Below, one piece after another: positions 25,016 to 36,490 of a DNA stretch of 64,000 bases. Positions within the stretch are counted from its first letter, which is position 1; the number at the start of each line of letters is the position of its first letter. The stretch is from positions 214,388-278,387 of the forward strand of contig NW_006766911.1 of the NCBI RefSeq assembly GCF_000275845.1, read 5' to 3'. The notes below the pieces were generated by a model. That model did no database searches, was not told the DNA's origin, and worked only from the letters and a program-made list of their open reading frames with translations. The stretch is from Dichomitus squalens LYAD-421 SS1 (lineage: Eukaryota > Basidiomycota > Agaricomycetes > Polyporales > Polyporaceae). The position numbers were made by a program, and so were the translations under genes.

Positions 25016-27517
25016 ATGCGTCCACTCGTTCTTTTGATTCTCGCTGTCCAAGCGCGCCACTCCTTTGCTGCCCCAGCCCTCTCTACGGCTGTGGCCCATA
25101 CTCCGACAGCCACCATCAGCATCCCGGTATCCAGCTCGGCCTCTAGGCCTTCAGTTGCCCTAACAGAGACCGTTAACGCGCCGGCTTCGAGCGGGATCCC
25201 CTCGTCTATAGTCGGCGCATCTCTTCCTACGGCTACGGTCACCGTCGACTTGGACAATGCCACGGTCGTGGGAGTGACAGACGGGACGGCCAACTGGTTC
25301 CTGGGGTTACCCTTCGCTCAACCCCCGTATGACGAATATTTTGCGGAATCATGACACGCGCTGACTTGGTGCAATGTTGGATCAGGGTCGACGATCTCCG
25401 CTTCGAACCTCCCCAGGCTAACAGTCCGTACCAAGGGATACTCAATGCGACCTACTGGGGTAACCAGTGCATCAACACGCTTGAGGTCAACACCCCCTCG
25501 TGGATCACTCCGGCCATGGAAGACTACTTCACCACTCTCACGCATCTAGCTAATGCTCCTTACGACGAGGACTGTATGCACTCTGTGGTCAGCTCAAATC
25601 AATATCTCGACCAGGTCTCACCCATTTATCTAGGTCTCAACCTCAATGTCATCCTCCCCGCCAGTGTAACGGAAGGAGCTATGCTTCCCGTCGTTGCTGT
25701 GAGCGTGAAACGAGTAATCTTGCCTTACTTTGTACCGACCTATTCTGTCACAGTATATTTTCTTTGGTATGTGTCATACGATACGCTACTCCTGTTTCCT
25801 TCAACGGTTCGCCTGCAGGCGCCTTCCTGTTTGGCGACAGTGCCGAGTGAGTTATGTTGCTTGTTCTCCTCACAAGGATGTTGCTAAGCTTTGAGTAGTG
25901 TCGACGGGAGCACCATCGTAAAGCGGTCGATAGACATGGGACAACCAGTCATCTTCGTGTCGATGAACCACAGGTAAGAAACCTATGCAATGTCTACAAT
26001 GATCTCACTAATCACTGAAGGAATCTCACAGACTAGGACGCAAGTGCTATTTCGCCTTCGCTTAGTATATTGGTGCTCACTATGAAAGTAGCGTACGGCT
26101 TCCTTTCGGGAAAGGAAGTTATGGATGCAAAGGCAGGCAATGTTGGGCTGCAGGATCGTGAGTTTCACAACAGAAACTGTACCCATACATCTCTCACCAG
26201 CCCTACTAGAACGTGAGGCCCTCCGCTGGATTCAGAAGTACATACCGGCTTTTGGCGGCGATCCTAAGAGGGTGACGCTGTGAGTCACTACGATATCTAT
26301 GTAAATCACTGTCGCTGACACGCGAACCACAATGCAGTCTCGGGTTCAGTTCCGGGGCAGTCTCCGCAGGGCTTCAGATGGTCGCAAACGGTGGCGACAC
26401 GGAGGGTCTCTTTCACGGGGTGTGGGCGGAATCCGGTGCAATCCAGTCCGCGGGGTGGTTGGATCAGCCTCCAGCGCAGAAGGCGTACGACGACTTTGTT
26501 ACGGGCTTAAATTGCTCAAGCGCTGCGGACACGTTCGCCTGCATAAAAAAGGCGCCGACTGATGCGGTGACGAAGCATGGCATGGCGTATCCACATTGGC
26601 AGCCCCACACGGATGGAGTATTTATCAGAAGCCTACCTCAGCAAGCATTGGTCAGTGGCAACGTCTCTAGGATTCCTATCGTTGCAGGTGAGCATATATG
26701 ATCCGTCCAATACGTGAAAATGTTATCCTTACTCATACTCTCCAGGAAATGCGGAAGATGAAGGCACCTCCTTCACGCTTGGCTTTCCGGACCTGAGGTA
26801 CGTTTATCGACTGTTGTATTTTGACTATGCTGAGAGCTTCAAGATGCGTGACGACAGCACGACGGCGGACGTGGAGGCGATGATCAGGACGGGCTACTAC
26901 CCGAATATCACCGACGAGGACATGGACCACCTTTTACGCCTATACCCCGACGACCCTTCCCAAGGGGCACCATATAACACTGGCAAGGATTTCCAAGTCA
27001 CTCCTCAGTGGAAGCGAGCGGCATCTTTCCTCGGGGATGTGGGAGTCGTTAGTGTCCGGAAATTCTTCACCAAGCACCTAGCTGCGCTCAACAGTCCCGT
27101 GTGGGCGTACTGTGCGTCGTCGTTGACCACCATGACAATGATTTGCCTGTTGCACTCATGCACATATCTTCTACAGACTACAAGCGCAACTCTATCCCAG
27201 GGCTTGGTTCGGTTCGTTTTACATACGCGTCTTCCCGATGTCGACACACTGATCCATCCTCATAGACGCATGGGTCCGAGCTCGCGAACATGTATGGGCC
27301 AGGTGACATGACGGACTTCCTCGTCAACTTCGTGAACAGATTCGATCCGAACAAGAATGTCACATCGCTGATCCACTGGGAAAAGTACCGGACGGGCGAC
27401 CCGGTCCTGCTCGACTTCTATGGGAACGATTCGCTTCGGCTCACCTCGGACACGTACCGCGAGGAGGCCCTCAATCTCGTTATGAAGCTTAGCCTCGAGC
27501 AGCCACTGCCATTCTGA
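25016..27517 (+). CDS. Secreted type-B carboxylesterase/lipase, complete paralogue
   Basis: Full-length relative of the gene at the start of the window. The signal peptide is MRPLVLLILAVQARHSFAAP, followed by a Ser/Thr/Ala-rich stretch. The family start TVDLDNATVVGVTDGTANWF-LGLPFAQPP joins across an intron to VDDLRFEPPQANSPYQG. A 13-nt exon (25754-25766) supplies YIFF of the oxyanion region (PVVAYIFFGAFLFGDSAD). An 8-nt exon (26032-26039) supplies the middle of RLGPYGFL; its donor is GC (GCAAGT). The nucleophile is in GFSSGAVSAGL, the Glu in GNAEDEGTSFT and the His in THGSELANMYG. About eleven exons, stop at 27515-27517. The triad is intact and the enzyme is expected to be extracellular. Nucleotide similarity with the first gene is clear over the catalytic exons. 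Confidence 0.88.
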
Positions 27518-28871
27518 TGTTCGGTAGCGAGAAGGATGATATCTCCGATATCCTTCCAAACCTAAGTAGGTCATAACTTTGAAGATGACATGGTGTACAG
27601 AGGAGTTAGTGTTCGGGCTGCTTTACCCGCCATTTGGAGGATGGTCAAATATCATGCATCGTCCAGCCTACTCTGTTGTGCCGAAGACACTGGACCTGTT
27701 GCTATGGAGCTCGGGTGGCAAGATGACCCGCCGCCTTCTGAGCGATTGATTTCTCAAATGTGAAGGTGAGCCTTATGGGTGTTTGCTGTGCCGGATTCAA
27801 GCGGCATTCGACTGAATAGTCTTAGTCAGTCAGTCCCAGTCTTCATGCGCCTTTGTTCGGGTTTAGTCAATTAATGTGCATCCTTGTACACCAAGTGCAG
27901 ATTGAGCGCTGCAAACGTTATGATCTCATACTGAAACAGCCTTTCAGTCGTCCTCGTTGTTCAGTACACCCTCTAGTACATCCGTCCGTCGCAGTTGGAC
28001 CAGTCGAGGGTTACGCCCTCACGCCATACGGCGTCTGCATCCATCTTCCCCTCTTACCACTCCAGCATTTTGTCTGTTCTGCAATTGAAATCAGCCTCTT
28101 GCTCCCCGCACGCTCCTGGCAAGTGAACACTCCGACAAGCCGGGGTAGCTCCTCGGCTGTGTTTCTTAGGCTAAGTTGCCTCAGGGCTCTATGTGGTGAC
28201 AATCTTAGACTCGGGCACTATGAAGGTCACCGTACGACCTATCGGTGTTCCCTTCCCCGAACACAAGCGTCGCCCCAGTCTCTACCCTGGAACCTATGGA
28301 TGAGAGGCATTTCCGCATCATCACTCACGTGGTGTAGGTATGTATGCGAGGCTACTCTGTCTTCTTCCAAGAATCAAACATCATGCTCGAGTTACGAGCG
28401 CAGGGAGCTCAAGTACTGGATGAATGGTGGACACGTCGTTCTTCTGCTATCGGGTGTGGTACGACGGACGTCAACATTGTGAGTGACAAGCGGACAGGAC
28501 GACGAGGTGTACTTGCATAAACGCTCATGATGAACAGCGCGCCCTCGGCTCGGGGGAAAGGGGGGAGGGGGGCAGGCGTTAGCCTTGCTGTCCCTTCTAT
28601 TCTTCAGCATTGTGTATCTGATCAGCTTCTGAGATGAGTAGGATCTTCTCAGTTCCCTTGTTTCTCAGACATAATTATACAGTTTCGACGATACGGGGCT
28701 GAGGTCTTTGTAGTGGACACCTACTGGTAGCATGTTCAGCCGACAATGTCAGTAAATAGCCCGCCCTGTGATTAGTGGCAGCAATCTGAGGTCATGTAGT
28801 ATCATCGGTACATGTTATGACACGCTTCATATACACCAAGGCTGAATCAAGGGGAGCAACACTTAGTGCTA
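27518..28871. other. Intergenic, 1.35 kb
   Basis: No gene recognised. The open frame at about 27853-28482 has no domain, splice partner or paralogue. A G-rich tract lies near 28552. Confidence 0.45.
28552..28576 (+). other. G-rich tract with quadruplex potential
   Basis: Runs of 5, 6 and 6 G separated by AAA and A, followed by CAGG. Three long G runs plus a GG could fold into a G-quadruplex. It lies in an intergenic area about 300 bases past the 3' end of the P450 on the minus strand. Confidence 0.4.
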
Positions 28872-30979
28872 TCAAGGACCCCGAGGCTCTCGGCGTCTGA
28901 ACAGAACCCTCCCGCTGGGATCAGGACTGATATCAATCCCGAAGTACTGGTTTTCCGGTCGCAGGCTCCCGTCCAATGCGATGTCGTAGTTGACCAATAG
29001 GTAACTCATGACTGCCTTCAGCTCCATTGAGGCAAAGAACCTTCCGGGACTAATCACAGATATCAATGCATATAGATGCTGTGCAACCCCTAGAGAACGT
29101 ACCAAGCATGCTTTCCATGGCCAAACGGTAAGTATTCCCGGGATGTGGTCGCCAACTGATGCTTCAAGTCCTCCCCGGGAACCTCACGCATGCGCGCAAA
29201 TAGGAAGGGGTCAAACTGGTCCGCTTGCTCATAGTTGTTGTCGTCATTGTGCACGGTACATTTGTCCGCGACGATGAAAGTCCCCTTGGAGAGGAAGGTC
29301 CCATCGTGCAAAGTGACATCCTTCATGGCCTTGCGCGCCAGCGAAACTAGGCACCATATAAGCAGGTCGGTCTGTCGGCTGTCACCGTGACGTGCAGAAA
29401 GAACTATGAGACGTACTAAGGAAAAGCCCGTTCACGCGCTGAGACTCCCTGAGGAAGCTGTCAAGCTTCCACAAATTATTCATTCCCCGTTTTGTCCACC
29501 CGTCAGCTGCGATTACAGACTCGATCTCATCCCGAAGGGGCTGAATAAACCCTGGGTGCGTTGCCAGGTCGTACAAGGCATGTGTAAGGCTCTGATGTAA
29601 TGTTCATTAGGCTTGCGTAACTGTATGCTGTCGGACAGTACTGACGTTCGAAGTCGTATGGATTGCACCGAAGTTGGTGAGATGTAGCCTTGTCACAATT
29701 CTTTCTTCGGGGAGACACCTGAAAACGGCGTCCTCCAAGGCCCATTAGAGAAAATCTACCTGATTCAAGGCCGAAGGTCAGATGTGGCCTCAGAGCCAGG
29801 ATCGATGCAGGCGTTCGACTTCGATACAACTTACTGGCCTGTCTGTCCAGTCCGCTCCGTACTCCTGTAACTTTGTCTTCCGCTCGTCAAAGATGGGCTT
29901 GAGGATTCCAACCGTCTGTTGGATGCTCCGACGTGCTCCGCTAATCCATGGGCCTACGAGACTGATCATATGTCAGAACGGTGCGGGACCATGGGAATCG
30001 TGTTCGGATGGCACAACTGGCAGCAATACATACGGCTTCATGAAGTTCGGACATTGGAGCAGGTGACTTCTGTCTTGCATAACGTTTGACGTAAACTGGA
30101 TTGCGGTTTCAAGGTACACCTGGTCACGACCTACAGATTTCATTGAACTTTAATTTCGGAGGAGCCAGAATCCCGTTATGCACGCCTCGCACAACGGAAG
30201 TCCAACAAAAGCACGGCTGCTGACGCGCGCGACGATCTTGCACATCACACTTAGGACGTCGACGCTGACCCATTCTGTCAAATAGTGCATTTGTCATTGC
30301 GTCACCAGATGATGTCGAATTGTACAACGTACCATCACCAGTGCATGGAATATACTCAGGGATCGCTAACGCCAATTCTTCCGCAACAGCAGGCATAACG
30401 ACGTTCAATGACCGCGTTAGCTGGTCGCGGATAGCGTTGACATGGAACCGGTCACTCTGGGCAGTGGCGCCAATGGTGTGTTTAAGTTGAAGGAACTATC
30501 GAGTAGTGAGAAACCAGGCAGTACACAAGAGCTCGCAAGCTCACTTCGTCAAGGCCTTCGGCAATCGACAGCTCCGGGTGACTTTTGATCTCGTCAAGGT
30601 GTTTAGAGTCGCTCACAACTACTATCCATCGACCCATGAAAGCGACTTTGAAAGCTGCACCTCGGTACTGTCACATTATTTGAGACCTTCACGATCATTG
30701 CCGAAACTACTGGACGTACCTTCTCATGGCCAATAGTGAGCAGTTCTTTGGCATTTCGAACGAAGTTGAATGCCGCCAGATTAGGATAGAATATTCCTGG
30801 CACAGAGGGGCCTCCAACAGTCGGGATAGAACGAAGCTGAGGACGTATATGTCAGTGGATTGCGGAAGGCGTCGCCGGAACGAACGGCATATACGTACCG
30901 GGTCAAAGCGCCGACGCATTAGTATGTAAGCTGTAAATGATACTGCCAAGGTCCAGAAGATGCTTCGTAGATCGTCCAT
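28872..30979 (-). pseudogene. Cytochrome P450, copy 1, with one in-frame stop codon
   Basis: Membrane-anchored fungal P450. The N-terminus MDDLRSIFWTLAVSFTAYIL is the anchor. Then come SIPTVGGPSVPGIFYPN, YRGAAFKVAFMGRWIVVVSD and EWVSVDVLSVMCKIVARVSS-RAFVGLPLC. The ExxR motif is in FLRESQRVNG, and the heme loop is FGHGKHAC/PGRFFAS with the Cys codon split by an intron. Against the neighbouring paralogue two lesions appear. The codon at 29747-29749 is TAA where the paralogue has CAA (Q of VLQW), and the donor after LPLC is GC where the paralogue has GT. The rest is collinear and open, so inactivation is recent. A weak GAG acceptor could skip the stop at the cost of a conserved helix. The ATG at 30979 was preferred over one at 31030 by alignment with the paralogue and by the TATA position. 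Confidence 0.75.
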
Positions 30980-31052
30980 TGCAATGTACAGGAGAGTAGG
31001 GCTCAGCCGCGAAGACAGTGGTGGGGGCATCTTGGCGACTGTCCAAGTCGCG

Positions 31053-31058
31053 TATATA
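31053..31058 (-). promoter_or_regulatory. TATA box of P450 copy 1
   Basis: TATATA about 75 bases before the chosen ATG at 30979. It would be only about 25 bases before the alternative ATG at 31030, which supports the downstream start. Confidence 0.45.
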
Positions 31059-31756
31059 AGGTAAACATCCAGTACACGATGCCTGATGACATAATTGGCA
31101 TTACAGTGCCAGAAACACCAGATGCGGGAATAAGCCTTCCTGAGCAGCACTAGCACGACACGGATGTGGAGGAATAGCCGCCGTTGGCTGCTTACTTTGG
31201 CTATGAATGAACCATCTGGACAAAACCAGGCGAAGACGGCAACACATCTTCTCTTAAGGGCTGGTCAGGAGGCCTCGAGTCGCCCCCACTATACAACGTG
31301 AACGATCCGATGCCTGCAGGCGTGATGTTCGGAAGTACTGGGTCAGCATGATGTCAACTTGACTGTTATAAGTGAGTGGCTTACCACTAAGGGCTTCGTC
31401 CTCCCCAGAGATAGGCTCACGGGATGCTCTTAGCGATTCGCGAATCTTATCGAGGACAGAGACACGCTAGCTATGGTCATGGCCCGAAATGTCAAGCAAG
31501 AGTACCAGATAGGAAGCAAAGCACGTTCAAGATCTCAATGGCGGGGCGACCAGATTCCAGTAGTACTCTGTACGTGATGCCAATACGCAGTGTGTACAAG
31601 GATGATGACAGGGCCTCGGGCATAGCGCGCCATTAGCAATGAGCGCTGAGCGCCCACGGCAGCCTCCGATTTGGCGCTAAACCTCTACATCGATAACTTA
31701 TACTGCAGCTATGTAGTATACAAAGGATTGAGACAGTACTCATCAAGGGAGGATGC
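31059..31756. other. Intergenic between the two P450 genes
   Basis: About 700 bases with no recognised gene. Confidence 0.45.
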
Positions 31757-33866
31757 CTAATGCAACTCCAAAGTCCCGCGTCGCCTGAACAACATCTTCG
31801 CGTCGTGGTTCGGGAGTATATTCTCTGCGATGAAAATGTTATCAGGTCGGGACTGCCCGGGTTCAAACTGGATGTCGTAGTTGACTAGCAGGAACGCGAG
31901 GACGGCCTTGATCTCGTTTGATGCGAAGAATCGGCCCGGGCTAGTGTGCGGGCAAAACAACGTCAGCAAAGCCGTAATTCAAGACAAACGTACTCGAGCT
32001 GAATGACCCGGTCACGTACCAGGCGTGGGCACCATGACCGAAAGGTATGTACTCCACCGAGGTATGGACAAACTGATGTTTTGTGCCTTGCCCGGGTGCT
32101 TCGCGCATGCGGGAGAAACGGAAAGCGTCGAAAGCCGCCGCCTTCTCGAAGTTGCCCTCATCATAGTGTGTGGCCCACGTCGCTGCAGCGACACAGGTGC
32201 CCTTCGGGAGGAACGTACCATCGCGGAGGGTGACGTCTGCCATAGCCTTGCGTGTTACGGAAACTGCGCGTAAGCGATACAAGAAAATCAGCATGAGTTG
32301 AGGACGTAGTAGTGTAGCAGAGTCATGGGGGCGTACTGAGGCTGATACCGTGGATGCGTTGTGACTCTCTGAGGAGACTGTCTAGCTTCGACATCTTGCT
32401 GATACCCTCCTTCGTCCAGCCATCGACCGCGACTATTGATTCAATCTCATCGCGAATAGGTTGGATATATTCCGGGAAAGCTCCGAGGTCGTACAGCGCA
32501 TGGACCAAGCTCTAGAGCAGAGTTGTCGATCAGACAAAGACTCTGGAAACAGACTTCGGAACGTACGTTAGATGATGTGTGAATGGCCGCAAAGTTGACC
32601 AAGTGTAATCGCATTGCTACCCTCTCATCTGATAGATTCCGAGGTACCGCTTCATCCAGAACCCATTGCAAGACATCTTTCTGTTGGGTACGAAGGACTC
32701 AGCTGGGGCCGCGGTAGTTGCTCACAGTAAAGTCGCTTACGGGCTTGTCAGTCCAATCAGCTCCGTACTCCTCCATCAGTGCTTTGCGCTGGTCGATGAT
32801 GGGTTTTAAAAGCGGGATCGAACGAGCCACGCTCCGCCGTGTCGAACTCGTCCAAGACATTACAGGTCTAATAGTGGTATGTGAGCAATGCAGATGGCCA
32901 AAGTAACAGGGAACATGTGTGCCCACGTTCTTAAGAAGTCCGGCATCTTGCTCATGGTCAGCCTATCGTTCACGACATCCATGGTAAAGTCAAGTGCGAT
33001 TTTGAGATAGTCCTCGTTGCGGCCTGCACAGAAGCGTTATTACCGGGTATCGAGGTCAGCGGTAAACTATGCTCACAAAGGGGCTGTCCGACGAAGATTC
33101 GACTGCTGGCGCGCGTTATTAGCTTCTGCGAGACGTGTGATACGTTCACGCTGACCCAGTCTGGGAACGACAGTCACATTCCCATAGGCGGACAATCATT
33201 CAGCGCGGTCACACGCACCACTGCTAGTACCGGGGATACATTGGGGGAGCGCGATGGATAGTTCCTCAATGACCTCAGGAAGAGCCGAACCCAGAGACCG
33301 CGTCAGTTGATCTCTGATGATGGGAACGTGGAAGTTGTCCCCCAAAGCGTCGGGCCCAAGAGTATGCTTCATTTGAAAGATCTAGTCGACGCCGATGAGC
33401 GCTGAACACGTCTATGGAACAACGAGGGACACATACATCTTCGAGGAATGTGGCAAGAGACAACTCTGGGCGTTTCCTGACCTCGTCTACCAATTCCGAG
33501 CCACTGACAATGACCAGCCACTGATCTAGCAGCGCAACCTTGAACGTACTGCCCCGGTACTAGAATGTTCAAAAGTCAGACCGTATACAGCACACGTAAG
33601 GTCCATGCTAGTCACCTTCTCGTACCCCTGAACAAGCAGATCCTTACTGTTGCGCAGGAAGTTGACAGTTGAGAGGATTGAAAGACCAGGAATGGAAGGA
33701 CCCCCCACGGTCGGAATGCGACTCAGCTTTGAGGTGGTCAGCAGTTGTCGCATCGGACGCACATAGGACACGGGCAACGTACTGGATTCAGGCGCCAGCG
33801 AATGAATAGGAAGCCCCCACCGACAGCCAGAAAAGCTAAGATAGCGTTCAACGAAGGGATCTCCAT
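31757..33866 (-). CDS. Cytochrome P450 monooxygenase, copy 2, intact
   Basis: Tandem paralogue of the upstream P450, with every exon in frame. Membrane anchor MEIPSLNAILAFLAVGGGFL, then SRIPTVGGPSIPGLSI, YRGSTFKVALLDQWLVIVSG, MKHTLGPDALGDNFHVPIIR and GQPLCRNEDYLKIALDFTMD. The I-helix-side block KDVLQWVLDEAVPRNLSDER is complete. ExxR lies in LLRESQRIHG. KPIIDQRKALMEEYGADWTD is shared with copy 1. The heme-binding loop is FGHGAHAC/PGRFFAS, the Cys codon again split by an intron (donor near 32020, acceptor near 31943). Stop at 31757. Motif style resembles the basidiomycete CYP512 / ent-kaurene-oxidase-like group (inference). ER-bound and needs a P450 reductase partner, not seen in the window. 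Substrate unknown. Confidence 0.88.
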
Positions 33867-35051
33867 CGTGGAATGGGGGGTGGACGTGAGATATGTTGTA
33901 GTGTCTGCCCGGGGATATATGAGGGCAATCGACGCCGCCTAATACCGCTTTCGTTTCGCATGAATCATCCAGGGATGGAAAGCGGGCGTAAGTCGGGCAT
34001 TCACCCCACCGCCTGCCAGAACCGCGCGCTAGCGGCTGAGTCTATCTGGACGGCAGACGCGTTGCAGCACGGACGTGGACGACTGCGTAACGGTGTACTC
34101 CTGTCTTGTCGTTGAGGCTGGCACCTCCCATGATATCGCTCCAATTCTTCAACGTGAACCATGAACCTTCTCGGATCGCTGTGGGGACATCCATGTCGAC
34201 AGAGAGGTTTCGCCTCCAATGTCCTTCATGGTGATCAGTGCTGAGATCGCCGCAAGTGCTTGAGGCGTGAGTGAATTCGTGGGCGCGCCGGCAGCGCAGC
34301 CTCCGAAGCGTCCTTCCACCAAAATCCGGAAATATGGGGCGACGTGCTGCAAGAGCACCGTGATGCTCCATCCGGCTCAGGCCACAAATTGGCCATCTGG
34401 GAGCGACCGTATATGTCAGCCTGGACGATGACTGTACGCCTCGTATACTCTAGAGCACTCCGGCCTTGCTAGAGGACATTTGTTTATGGTGAGGGAAGCG
34501 AAGATCGACGGCTGAGCGGCGCACACAAGGGATGAACGTTTGAACTGACGACGGAGAGTGATACGATTCAGGATTTTCCTGAGGCGCTTATTGGGCTTCT
34601 TTTTACGAGACGCCTCCGAGTCGCTTACGAACCTTACCACTATTTGCGATCATATCGGCTAGTAGCTTGCGAGAAACCTGCACATATGTACTCTCTCCTC
34701 AACATATGATATGACTCATCACTATTTATGTACCTGTCAGCAAGTCATGCTGAGACCCGAGCGACCTGGGACTCGGCGCCACTCCGTGCGTTCCTGCGGC
34801 GGACTTCGTCGCTCTACCAAACTGACGGCAGTCCCGAATCGCGAACGCTACCGAAGCCAGACGTGGCGATAGTTCCTGTACTGATAAAAGGTTACAAGAT
34901 ATGATGAGCATAGAGAACTTGAACGAGCGACGGGCCAAGCCAAGCAGCGGTCCCCGAGGTCATCTTCAACCCAGCGAAGTCGGTACTAAACCTTGAATTA
35001 CGGAGATCCCTCCCCCCAGCTCATAAATACTCCCTCGAGAGCGGCTGTGGC
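33867..35051. other. Intergenic between P450 copy 2 and the small secreted-protein pair
   Basis: A TATATAT-type element (about 33914-33920) probably serves the P450 starting at 33866. The minus-strand open stretch at about 34042-34371 is not recognisable and has no joined exons. Nothing else supported. Confidence 0.45.
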
Positions 35052-35644
35052 TCAGAAGATCAGGTAGGCGAGGTCAGTCGACTCCCCGGTAAAGATGACG
35101 CTCCCATCTCCGTCGACCTCCTCCACGACGAGGTCTATGGGCACACGCACACACGAACACCAACGTCAATCCTCTTCTCGCTACAAGCGCGGAGAACGCA
35201 TACCGTAGAAACCCTTGACGAACTCGGCCGGGACAGGCAACGACGTGCTAATAAAGTCCGGGCGCGCGCTCTCGAACGGGATATTGTCCCCGATGAGCGT
35301 GGAAAAGGTGGAGTTCCTGAGCGTCGTGCGCACGAAGGACGTGCTCCCGGCCGTGTGGGACTGTAGCGGAGAAAACGACCCGTCAGCGGCGTGAAGTGAC
35401 TAAATTATTGAAGGAGGGTCTGACCTCGTCAGCGAACTGGAACTCGATCGAGGGTCCGATGGGGTCGTCGGAGAGGGGGGAGACGATCGTCTGGTCGGCG
35501 CGCGTCTACAAGGCTGAAGGGCGGCGTAATATGTATGTTAGGCAGAGGTCATACAGCGATCGAGCGAATGGACGTACGAGTCGCCGTGGCGAGGCTAGCA
35601 GTGGCAATGGCGGCGGCAGCAAAGGAGAGGGCGGAGAAGCGCAT
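35052..35644 (-). CDS. Small secreted protein of unknown family, copy 1
   Basis: About 135-140 residues in four exons: signal peptide MRFSALSFAAAAIATASLAT, then TRADQTIVSPLSDDPIGPSI-EFQFADE, SHTAGSTSFVRTTLRNSTFS-TLIGDNIPF and FISTSLPVPAEFVKGFYD, ending DLVVEEVDGDGSVIFTGEST-DLAYLIF. The family is not recognised. It is the paralogue of the gene at 36491-37111. The first intron must use the donor GTATGA and an acceptor ending TTGTAG (49 nt); with the sites used by the paralogue a TAG codon would interrupt the frame. Hydrophobic leader, small size and lack of cysteines are visible. A TATATA element lies about 100 bases upstream. No function is proposed beyond secretion. Confidence 0.7.
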
Positions 35645-36490
35645 CTCGGCTGCTGTTCACTGGACGACTGAAAGCGAAAGAGGAACAGAAGAGGAAAAGA
35701 CTTCAGACAGAGGAATGGAGAATACGGCGAGGTTATGCTGGCTGTATATATGCCATGTTCGCCGGGGATGGAGGCCTGCATGTGCGGGCGGCGCACTGCG
35801 ATCATAGCTTGGCCACGGCGAACGTGGGCGGCCCGACCTTCTTCTTCCTACCAGCGTAAACATCACGTCTTAGAATGTATGGCATCGCCGTAAGTACGAA
35901 ACTCGCGCAGAGCCGGACAGTGATGACCGCTAGCAGTTGAGTAACCGCCCGCAACCATCTTCGGGGACCCCCGGTCGATGATTGGATGCGCAAGAGCTCT
36001 CTCACCGCCACCGTGTCCGTGCAAGAAGCGCTCTCCATACCTGGTCATACCCCCAACGGACCGAGAAAAGCTGTGTCGGACAGCACGAAACGCGGTCCGT
36101 TTCGCGGCATGTCGTACCCAGATGACACCAAGTACGGACTCGTTCGCCGCGAGCGCATACACGGCAAGCATGCGGCGACAATGAGCTCGCGATCGGGTAC
36201 AACACCGAAGTTCTGAAAAGCAATGTCATCATATACATAAACCAGAGCCAGGATACGGCACATGATGCATGGTGGAGTAGACGAAGTTGTGAGGGCGACT
36301 CCCAGAACTGTGGTGGAATCCGAGAAATCACTGGGCATTTATTCACGACGGATCTTCAGCAGTTTCATAAGACTTGAAACGAGAAGGCCAAGCGGTGGCC
36401 TCCAAGGCCGTCTCTAGCTAACTCCAGCGCAACCACCCTCCACGGGCGTTCTCCTCTCGGCCCAGTCCTTTGTTCCCCCTTGGACATGTA
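35645..36490. other. Intergenic between the two small secreted-protein genes
   Basis: Holds the upstream region of copy 1 (TATATA near 35745) and about 700 bases with no recognised coding sequence. Confidence 0.45.

Noticed and set aside
30980..31030. Upstream in-frame ATG for P450 copy 1
   Set aside because: The paralogue aligns with the downstream ATG, and the TATA element would be too close to the upstream one.
34042..34371. Minus-strand open frame next to P450 copy 2
   Set aside because: Not P450-like, and no exon can be joined to it; possibly a relic but unsupported.
35506..35508. TAG codon in small secreted protein copy 1, at first read as a nonsense mutation
   Set aside because: An alternative GT donor and a later AG acceptor with a CTAAC branch site keep the frame open, so a defect is not required.
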